Under the pieces are notes generated by a model that worked only from the letters and a program-made list of their open reading frames with translations, was not told the origin of the DNA and did not search any database. Of a stretch of 64,000 nt of DNA, positions 36,802-44,205 are shown piece after piece. Position 1 is the first letter of the stretch. Each line of letters starts with the position of its first letter. Both the position numbers and the translations under genes were made by a program. Source of the stretch: Brachycybe producta (taxonomy: Eukaryota > Arthropoda > Diplopoda > Playtdesmida > Andrognathidae); NCBI GenBank assembly GCA_036925085.1, contig JAUPFP010000122.1, positions 180,769-244,768 on the forward strand, read 5' to 3'.

Positions 36802-38149
36802 CTTTAAACCTTAAACTTTAAACCTTAAACTTTAAACCTTAAACTTTAAACCTTAAACTTTAAACCTTAAACTTTAAACCTTAAACTTTAAACCTTAAAC
36901 TTTAAACCTTAAACTTTAAACCTTAAACTTTAAACCTTAAACTTTAAACCTTAAACTTTAAACCTTAAACTTTAAACCTTAAACTTTATACCTTAAACTT
37001 TAAACCTTAAACTTTAAACCTTAAACTTTAAACCTTAAACTTTAAACCTTAAACTTTAAACCTTAAACTTTAAACCTTAAACTTTAAACCTTAAACTTTA
37101 AACCTTAAACTTTAAACCTTAAACTTTAAACCTTAAACTTTATACCTTAAACTTTAAACCTTAAACTTTAAACCTTAAACTTTAAACCTTAAACTTTAAA
37201 CCTTAAACTTTAAACCTTAAACTTTAAACCTTAAACTTTAAACCTTAAACTTTAAACCTTAAACTTTAAACCTTAAACTTTAAACCTTAAACTTTAAACC
37301 TTAAACTTTAAACCTTAAACTTTAAACCTTAAACTTTAAACCTTAAACTTTAAACCTTAAACTTTAAACCTTAAACTTTAAACCTTAAACTTTAAACCTT
37401 AAACTTTAAACCTTAAACTTTAAACCTTAAACTTTAAACCTTAAACTTTAAACCTTAAACTTTAAACCTTAAACTTTAAACCTTAAACTTTAAACCTTAA
37501 ACTTTAAACCTTAAACTTTAAACCTTAAACTTTAAACCTTAAACTTTAAACCTTAAACTTTAAACCTTAAACTTTAAACCTTAAACTTTAAACCTTAAAC
37601 TTTAAACCTTAAACTTTAAACCTTAAACTTTAAACCTTAAACTTTAAACCTTAAACTTTAAACCTTAAACTTTAAACCTTAAACTTTAAACCTTAAACTT
37701 TAAACCTTAAACTTTAAACCTTAAACTTTAAACCTTAAACTTTAAACCTTAAACTTTAAACCTTAAACTTTAAACCTTAAACTTTAAACCTTAAACTTTA
37801 AACCTTAAACTTTAAACCTTAAACTTTAAACCTTAAACTTTAAACCTTAAACTTTAAACCTTAAACTTTAAACCTTAAACTTTAAACCTTAAACTTTAAA
37901 CCTTAAACTTTAAACCTTAAACTTTAAACCTTAAACTTTAAACCTTAAACTTTAAACCTTAAACTTTAAACCTTAAACTTTAAACCTTAAACTTTAAACC
38001 TTAAACTTTAAACCTTAAACTTTAAACCTTAAACTTTAAACCTTAAACTTTAAACCTTAAACTTTAAACCTTAAACTTTAAACCTTAAACTTTAAACCTT
38101 AAACTTTAAACCTTAAACTTTAAACCTTAAACTTTAAACCTTAAACTTT
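36802..38149. repeat. Array 1 right edge: CTTTAAA
   Basis: About 96 nearly perfect units, with two CTTTATA variants at about 36987 and 37141. The array stops abruptly at about 38149 and passes into AT-rich single-copy DNA with no decay zone. Confidence 0.93.
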
Positions 38150-38633
38150 TGTTGATTTCTCCTCCTTGTTATTGTTACCTCACCTTGGGAAGAAGGTGAG
38201 TTTCTGAATAAACAAATGTAACGAGGGAGGTTTCAGTTTGTAATTGCAGGTTCTTTAAGCCAATGAAGGCTTCTGTACAAATTCGAAGCCGAAAAAATAA
38301 AAATGTGTTGAGTGAAAAAATGCACAAATTTTATTTTATCTTTTAGTGTTAATACAAGTAATAAATTGGGTTTATATGTTGACTTAAGCAATTTTAAATA
38401 CAGGAAATGCCTTGCTGTATTGATTCCTTTAACCCTTCTAGGTTAGATTTCAATTGTAATACACTAAACACTTTATTACAACATCAATGTTACAGCACTT
38501 ATCTTTAGTCATCTACCTTGAGTATTCTCTCACCTTAGTAATAAAAAAAAATAACCAATTCTCCAATTCAAACACTTATGTTGTTTGGTATAACTCTGGA
38601 GTCTCTCTATTATTAAGTGGTTCCTTTAATCCT
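38150..38633. other. AT-rich spacer with no recognisable gene
   Basis: It may belong to the LTR or its flank. It holds one short perfect hairpin, CTCACCTT at 38179-38186 with AAGGTGAG at 38193-38200 and a 6-base loop. No coding region, RNA gene or repeat relation to the arrays was seen. Confidence 0.6.
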
Positions 38634-38816
38634 TCCCACTATCCCTGTTTGCGTATCTTTTTCCCACTATCTCTGGTTTGGGTATCCTTTCCCATTATCT
38701 CTATTTGGGTATTCTTTCCCACTATATCTCTATTTGGGTATCCTTTCCAACTATATCTCTATTTGGGTATCCTTTCCCACTATCCTTATTTGGGTATCCT
38801 TTCCCACTATCCTTAG
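38634..38816. repeat. Minisatellite, about 7 imperfect copies of a 24-29 bp unit
   Basis: Units have the form TTTCCCACTATCTCT followed by ATTTGGGTATCC, varying by 2-3 bases and by an optional AT. The overlapping open translations (rich in GYPFPTIS-like strings) are low-complexity products of this repeat and are not called as a gene. Confidence 0.88.
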
Positions 38817-39120
38817 CCAATCAAGAATAAGTATTTTGTCTTACCTTTTCTTATTGTCTCACTTTCCCTCTGGTATCCGATATTTCCTCTCTTTCTTAGG
38901 GAACACTCACAAAATTTCTCGAATCACTCAAATCACTTTTTAGAACTATTAACACATCACTTTTCAAACCAACTTTCAAACTTTTGTTTTTTTTTAACTC
39001 CCAACTCTCCACTAAGACTCTCAACCTCTATAACCAAAACCAGACTCTTCAAATACTCTAACCGAACGAGCCTCTCACGTCCTCCTCCAGAAAAACTCTC
39101 CTGTCAAACAAAATGTTACT

Positions 39121-39129
39121 CTTTTTATA
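39121..39129 (-). promoter_or_regulatory. TATA box of putative LTR promoter
   Basis: The minus strand reads TATAAAAAG here, within AATATTATAAAAAGAGT. A transcript would start about 25-30 bases downstream, near 39090-39100. The context is AT-rich, so a chance match is possible. Confidence 0.4.
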
Positions 39130-39632
39130 ATATTAAGACTTCCGGACTTTGTTTACTCTTTTTTTGGATTTTTAAGTTTTTTATGCTTTGCTATGAGGCA
39201 TCCGGAGTTATGCCCTTTTTTTTTCCCGATACAATCTAATTTTTTGGTTTTTTGTGTTTCCTTTTTGGCTTTATCTATTTCTTTCATCATTTGCTCAGTT
39301 AACTTTCAATTCTTTAACATAAATTTTGAAATGTCAGAATTCTGACCCTTGACCATTTTGTCGAATCGGTTTGTTTTAATTTTTTTATTAATTACTTTTT
39401 TAAGTTTTCATTGTTTCTTTTTGTTTCCTGTTTCTATAATCCTTTCTACTATTTCTTGTATGAGTCTTTTAAATTATTTTATTTCCTGTTTGAACTAATC
39501 TTTCTTTTGATCATAGTTCTTTGTTTCCTGTCACTAATTACTTTTGTTTTTTCTTTCATAATATGGTGCAATACTCATAACTAATATTTATTGTTTGTAT
39601 ATTTCATTTTATGATGCAATATTGGTTTATTC

Positions 39633-39671
39633 ATGTTAGAGGTTAAATTTTTTCAATTTAGCCTCTAACAT
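39633..39671. other. 17-bp hairpin at the putative LTR start, with AATAAA beside it
   Basis: Left arm 39633-39649 and right arm 39655-39671 pair over 17 positions with one G-T wobble, around a 5-base loop. The outer bases are TGTTAGAGG and CCTCTAACA. On the minus strand an AATAAA (39626-39631) follows the stem by a few bases. It could be an LTR-terminal structure or a 3'-end processing aid. Confidence 0.75.
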
Positions 39672-39701
39672 TCCTACCCCCTAAATTTTACTCTCCCCTT
39701 T
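39671..39701 (-). promoter_or_regulatory. Polypurine tract (plus-strand primer) of the retroelement
   Basis: The minus strand has two purine runs, AAAGGGGAGAG (39691-39701) and AGGGGGTAGGAA (39671-39682). The second sits directly against TGTTAGAGG. A purine tract immediately before the 3' LTR is the primer for plus-strand DNA synthesis in LTR elements. Confidence 0.5.
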
Positions 39702-40726
39702 AATTCAAGATCGCTTTACCCTTCCTTTCTGTAATTTTGGAAATTTCTATCACTATCCTATCTCTTTATTACCATTATTGATTATTACTCTAATCGACTA
39801 CCCTTATCGACTCAGGTAATTGCATAATTGATAATTCATTTAGATCTATTTATCATCTTTTTATCATTGTTTTGCAATAAGGAATATTTTCCTTGATCTT
39901 CAGGTCACTGACATTTTGTCTCTCTGATTTAGATCGTCATCATTGTCGATAGGTATTTTGGCCTTGATTTTCATGTATCATTTTCTGGCCTTTTTATTTA
40001 TTTTTAGGTTCTCTCAAACCCTTTTCCTCAGAAGCTACTCTTTGTAACTGTGATTTTGAGTTTGAGTGGTGTATTTTTCTCTAACTTTTGTTCGCCTTAG
40101 TTTCATAAATTTTCTTTTTACCTAATACCATTTTTCCAGTTCCTCTTTTTCCTGAATCCCCTTTTAACCTTTTTTATCAACTAGTCTTCCCTCATTCTGT
40201 TTCTCTAGCTTGTTATTCCCTTAAAACATACATTTTACCCCCATTTTGGATAAGCCAAACAATATAACCTAATTTAGCACATCCTAATCAATAATAAATG
40301 TAATGATAAACGAAATCATAAACAATCCTAACCACAATCATAAACATAATCCTGAACATAATCACATCCTTAATCATATCTTAATTTCTAACACAATAAT
40401 AAACTCAATATTAATTCAATCTTAAACATATTAATTATCTCCATTATTAACATAATCAATAACCCAATGTCAAGCAAATCTTAGACACATTAATTTTCCC
40501 GTCATTAACACAACAATTAACACAAATCAAACAAATCCCAAACACATTAATTTTCCCCAAATACTAAATGCGATAATAACAGTAATTTTAACTGCAATGT
40601 TAAACATACTAATACTTATAACACTTGAGTTCTTTTCTGCAATTGTTTTCAGCCTGGTCCTGTTGAACTTTTTCCTCTGTAATCTGTGGCACATCTTCTG
40701 GAGTCTTCTTGAAGTTCTTTTAGAGT
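39702..40726 (-). other. 3' untranslated region between env and the polypurine tract
   Basis: About 1 kb of AT-rich DNA. One frame stays open on the minus strand from about 40841 to 40527, with basic residues (KRTSRRLQK, LQRKKFNRTRLK) and a hydrophobic stretch. It overlaps the env tail in another frame and could be an alternative cytoplasmic tail after a frameshift, but this is not supported further. Confidence 0.5.
40270..40560. repeat. AT-rich imperfect short repeats
   Basis: Variations of ATAATCATAAAC, TTAACACAA and similar words recur without a fixed period. ACACATTAATTTTCCC occurs twice, about 57 bases apart (about 40484 and 40541). Confidence 0.6.
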
Positions 40727-42218
40727 TCATCGCATTCTCATAACACTTAACACACACGAAAACACATAACATGAACCGAACACACATATGAAAAACACCA
40801 TTGGACTGTATAACATCGATGTAGAGAACCATGAATTCCATTCTCCAAAAAGGTTTGGAAATATTGATGAAACTTCAATGTCATGTCCTGATGCAATTCC
40901 GGCTCTTGACGATACTTTCTCGTTTGTACCTTGTTGCAATAGCACTGGTGGATCTTCAAAACATAAGCTAAATGGCTCACATGAAGTTCCAATTTTTGAG
41001 CGTAGACATACTTTGTCATTGACACACTTTCTGTCCAGTTTTAGTTGAATCTCTACCTGTTGAGGTGAAGTTGTCAACGAAATTGATCTGGTACTTACAG
41101 GTATGTTTTCAAAGGTAACCATAACTTCTCCTGGCAAGCATGTACTATAGGCTTCTATGATGATTAATGCCATGAAAGAACATGAATGACATCCCTGGTG
41201 TCTGATGATTTTTTGTATTTTCGGGCATACTCGAATCGTGTTGATCGCCACTTTGTAGTTCTCCACTGTAATGAACACAACTGCTGGGCTGGATGAAATT
41301 AAAGTTGATTTCAACTGTCCACCTTCCTCAGCAATCATTTTGTGATTCATTATCGTCATTGGTAACAAATTCTGCTTCGTCTGCATCATAATCTCCAGGT
41401 ATGATTGTCTTCTCACAATCCATACGATCATCATAAAATTTACACTGCACCATTCGTTTGTCAAAGATAAATTGATATGGGATAGAATCTCCTGACTGGA
41501 CATCTCCTATTTGCCCTCTCAATGATCTATGTATCTCAGCTGCAGTTTCCAAATATGCTTCAATGATATGGCTAAATTTTACCACCAAATGTTTTGATAT
41601 AATGTCAGTTGGTTGGTCAAACATGCCAACAATCTCGATATAGAACTGACCTGGCTCATCTCTCATTGTAGTTATTGTGTATACTTTTTCTGTACCATTA
41701 TTCTTAAACGTTGCTTTTATCTTAGGCCTGCATTTCGATCCTACTACCTTTTTTACCTCAAAAATATTTTGGTAATCTGGTTTCAACCACCATCGATAAT
41801 GATGACATGGTTGATAACTGTTTAAAGAACAAATGCACCCTGAATCTGCTGCATGACAATCTGTCACTCCTGGCCAATCTAAAGACTCTTGTGTTAACAT
41901 CTCAAACTTATAATCAGCATGACAATGATCCCCCCACCCACAATATTTGTTTTGGGGACATGCTACTTGATTAATTGTGAACATCTTAGTAGGAAATGTG
42001 TAATATGACAGTTGTGTCATCCAGTCACAATCTACACTCTCGAACTTGACCTCTAAACTAGCTACTTGATTCTCTTAACTATCACTAAACCATAAACAAG
42101 CAGTATATTCTAACATTGTTAGGGTAAGTTGGATCGACATGGCTAGTGAACATTGAAGACCCATTCCGGTCTCTTGGCATTCCGTTATGCTAGATTTAAT
42201 CATCTTATGTTTTGTACA
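40727..42218 (-). pseudogene. Env, Gc-like class II fusion glycoprotein part
   Basis: It starts after the internal hydrophobic segment at about 42231 with a C...C...GLQC cysteine pattern. The segment with CGWGDHC and then DCHAADSGCIC, ending in CHHYRWW (about 41790-41940), matches the cysteine- and tryptophan-rich fusion-loop region of Phlebovirus_G2 proteins. Near the end, GCHSC and a cysteine cluster (about 40960-41190) fit domain III, a stem with EWNSWF (about 40826-40843) and a terminal membrane anchor follow. The breaks are the TAA at 42075-42077 and a frame change near 41340. Similarity is judged by pattern only; the fold assignment needs a profile search. Confidence 0.68.
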
Positions 42219-43425
42219 TCTACCTCCAATACCTGGTATAAACATGAGTACAAGTCCTACAAATACAATGACATAGATCACTGTCGATGACATGGTATTT
42301 GCTTTTGGTCTGACTCCTTCTTCCAATTTTTTATAACCATCTTTGATTTTTTCCACTTTAGTTTTTACCTTATTTCCACTAGCGACACCGATTATCATAC
42401 TAATTCTCAAACACTTCTTAAAACAATAATACAATTGTACGATAATAAACACAAACCAACACATGAAATTGTATACATTTTTCAGAACAATCTTTAAATA
42501 TATTATAAACACACTTGTTAATATCATTAAAGTTATTACAATACCATATGATAAATAGGTTGGCATACAATCAAGATTATACATGAATTCTAAACACATA
42601 ATGCACTTAATTCTATGACAAATATTTCTACCTTCAATATGAAATCTTCCCTCAATCATATCACCTTGTTTGGAAATGAAGATAATATGAATGGTTCCGG
42701 ATTCCATTCCAAATTCTGGATCAATTACTATTTGTTTTGCTTTCCCTACTCTGGAACTTTTTTCCTCTCCATCTTTTCTTATTATCAGAGTGCCCTCTGC
42801 ACTCACCGTAATGACCGGATCGTTAAATTTAATGAAATTCTTTTTTTCCCTCAATTTTGAAATTCTCGGCCAATAATTTTCTCCCAATAATTCTTTGTGA
42901 TTGAGATCTAGTCCTGAAGTAACATTCTCTAAAGGATATTAGTTCAAAACCATCCCACTCTTTTCCTTCTTCATCTACATGTATCATCTTTGCATCAGCT
43001 TTCACTACCTTGCAATGACAATCCACTTTTTCTTTTTCACATTTCTTCACTTGCTGACAGTACTCTTTTGTATCTGAACAAGTGTTATTTTGCGTGCATG
43101 TGCATGGTAACCCAAAATTTTCGCATACATACATTTCACTATTACCATTTTGCACCTCCGTTTGCACTAATTGAAATCCCGTAACTGATTTCATTTCTTT
43201 ATTTGCGCCTTTTATCATTGTTATCCATTTAACAACACAATCTTTGCATCCATCCTTTGGACACATTCTCTCCGAATACTTCTCTGGTTCGTTTGTTTTC
43301 TTCATTTCACATTTCTTCTCTCCATTTATCCATCTGCATATCTCGACCTCGTATTCTTCCTTTGATTCCACTGTTGTCCACAACAGCATAATTACAACGA
43401 ACTTCCAAATATCCATTTTTCTCAT
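42219..43425 (-). pseudogene. Env, Gn-like N-terminal part
   Basis: It runs from the signal peptide to just before the Gc-like start. The ectodomain has many paired-looking cysteines (CPKDGCKDC, CENFGLPCTC, CHCKVV). Two closely spaced membrane segments (about 42417-42557) flank a short loop, then a basic and charged region (KTKVEKIKDGYKKLEEG) and a third hydrophobic segment that could act as the internal signal for the second glycoprotein, as in bunyavirus precursors. The frame change near 42930 lies within the ectodomain, after GFELISFRE. Confidence 0.65.
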
Positions 43426-43437
43426 TAATTTCTTTAC

Positions 43438-43452
43438 CTGAAACAAAATAAA
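43438..43452 (-). promoter_or_regulatory. Splice-acceptor-like site upstream of env
   Basis: The minus strand reads TTATTTTGTTTCAG, with AG at 43438-43439, 13 bases before the first env ATG. A pyrimidine-rich run ending in CAG just before env suits the subgenomic env mRNA of env-bearing LTR elements. No donor is visible because the 5' part of the element is missing. Confidence 0.5.
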
Positions 43453-43573
43453 CATCTCATCTCCCCACGTTAATATCCCGACTGGTTTGCTGAGCATATC
43501 ATCTTGATTCTTCCTTAATTCTATTTATGCACATTTATCTCCTAATTTCACTATTCGCCAATTTCTCTTGATC

Positions 43574-44205
43574 CTAACTATTCCTTTTTAGAGACTGGTG
43601 CATACTTTCTAGCGCTATGACATTTAGTGCCTGATCGAATGTATCCAGAATCTTATTTGCAAAATTTCCTTGAACTCTCCTTGGTTCCTCTTCAATATTC
43701 TCTTGAACTCTCCTTGGTTCTTCTTGCATTTTTTCTCTTTGTTCATTTCCGCTTATTTCTGCCTCAACCACTCTTCTACTGTCTGTAGACTGACTTCCTA
43801 TTTCTTCCCTTGTTTTTCCATAAACACCTTTATCCATATCCTCTTGTAATCTTCTCCTCAATTGAGCTAGGTTTTGACCCATTTCATCTTCTGTTTCTCC
43901 TGGCTCTTCACATGGTGGGTTTGGTAAACTTGGCACTGTTTCCAACCTTTTCATCACTCTTCTAGTACGTTCTGGCAACTGTGTGATGTTCTGAACTGGG
44001 CCACGGCTTCTTAATAAATATTGGCTTGTACTGGGTATGGACTCTTGGTTCCGAATGATTCCCTGTTGACTTTGCGTCAATGCCAATGGAATATCTTGAA
44101 TAAAGTCATTGTCTTCAGTACCATCCTCATCGTCGTTATCTGTACTCGAGTTCTCATTACTACTTGAACTGTATTTCCTGTTTGTTTGCTCCCTCTCATT
44201 GCCTT
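43574..44205 (-). pseudogene. C-terminal tail of a retroelement pol polyprotein, fused to array 2
   Basis: About 209 codons of unique sequence form an open frame ending at 43574. The N-terminal end is cut by array 2, whose repeat stays open in this frame and adds a meaningless KLKL string. The visible features are a Ser/Asp/Glu-rich acidic region, a QYLLRSRGPV box (about 44020), a Pro/Glu-rich middle, and a duplicated EEPRRVQ segment. LRSRG-like boxes are common in the tails after integrase in LTR elements. That, and the position just before env, is the reason for this call. It has no catalytic motif, and it could instead be another accessory product. Confidence 0.5.
43657..43725 (-). repeat. 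In-frame 33-bp tandem duplication in the pol-tail frame
   Basis: CTTGAACTCTCCTTGGTTC at 43669-43687 returns at 43702-43720, an offset of 33 bases, duplicating 11 codons around EEPRRVQ without breaking the frame. Confidence 0.8.

Larger units (their letters stand above)
2004..38149. repeat. Array 1: giant tandem array of an alternating constant/variable heptamer pair (about 14-bp unit)
   Basis: The array is about 36 kb of head-to-tail short units with no other sequence inside. Written on the plus strand, nearly every unit is CCTTAAA joined to a second element of 6-8 bases. That partner changes from block to block while CCTTAAA stays the same, giving 13-, 14- or 15-bp periods. Frames are closed because TAA occurs in every unit and the period is not a multiple of three in most blocks, so coding is excluded. 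In the right two thirds the plus strand has almost no G outside CTTGAAA, CTTGGTA and CTTTAAG blocks. The orientation never inverts. The array is satellite DNA by structure; no known satellite family is recognised. Confidence 0.97.
38488..39670 (-). mobile_element. Putative 3' LTR of the env-bearing retroelement (far end uncertain)
   Basis: On the minus strand a purine tract ends at 39671 and is followed by TGTTAGAGG, a fitting LTR start (TG...). Downstream come a TATA box (39121-39129) and AT-rich U3-like sequence, as expected for an LTR. The opposite end should finish in CA. Candidates with a short inverted match to TGTTA are at about 38488 and about 38347, and neither is decisive. The upstream LTR is not in the window, so the boundary cannot be checked by comparison. 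Confidence 0.4.
40727..43425 (-). pseudogene. Phlebovirus-like envelope glycoprotein (env), broken by two frame changes and a stop
   Basis: This is a membrane glycoprotein precursor with a Gn-like part followed by a Gc-like (class II fusion) part. Two start codons lie at 43423-43425 and 43414-43416, the second directly before a signal peptide (about FVVIMLLWTTVES). The Gn-like ectodomain is rich in cysteines (for example GLPCTCTQNNTC). Hydrophobic segments lie at about 42483-42557, 42417-42473 and 42231-42287, and a last anchor at about 40739-40816. The frame is lost near 42930, an in-frame TAA stands at 42075-42077, and the frame is lost again near 41340. The product cannot be made whole from this copy unless these are sequencing errors. 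The splice-acceptor-like site at 43438 suggests expression from a spliced transcript. Confidence 0.78.
39633..44205 (-). mobile_element. 3' part of an LTR retroelement with an envelope gene
   Basis: In minus-strand order: a pol-tail-like frame with an LRSRG box, a splice-acceptor-like site, a cysteine-rich membrane glycoprotein of phlebovirus type, a long 3' UTR, a polypurine tract and an LTR-like start. The order pol, env, PPT, LTR is that of env-carrying LTR elements. Phlebovirus-like envelopes are known from nematode BEL/Pao elements and from other invertebrate retroelements. Gag, protease, RT and integrase are absent because the element is cut by array 2 at 44205. An integrated phlebovirus-like glycoprotein alone is a less likely alternative. 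Confidence 0.7.

Noticed and set aside
2004-38149. CRISPR array
   Set aside because: Units are contiguous 13-15 bp repeats with no unique spacers, and no cas-like gene is near; this is an ordinary tandem repeat in a eukaryotic context.
38179-38200. Short hairpin as a transcription terminator
   Set aside because: An 8-bp stem alone in AT-rich DNA is not meaningful as a terminator in a eukaryotic setting; noted only as a structure.
38487-38943. Two overlapping plus-strand open frames of about 108 codons
   Set aside because: They consist mostly of translated minisatellite (repeats of GYPFP or LGILSHYP type) and lie in LTR-like AT-rich DNA; no gene features.
38150-39670. Gag or 5' LTR of the gypsy element on the far side of array 1
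   Set aside because: If array 1 had simply expanded inside the gypsy element, its gag should lie here. The segment is AT-rich, has no zinc knuckle or long minus-strand frame, and fits better as LTR of the second element.
40788-43441. Plus-strand open frames opposite env (40788-41048, 41613-41825, 42615-42876, 42990-43184, 43244-43441)
   Set aside because: They are short, antisense to the env pseudogene and without any recognisable domain.
1-44205. A single retroelement split by array 1 (gypsy pol at 1-2003 with env at 40.7-43.4 kb)
   Set aside because: On the minus strand the env, PPT and LTR-like start come before the pol fragment, the reverse of the order needed, and base composition differs strongly, so two separate elements are more likely.
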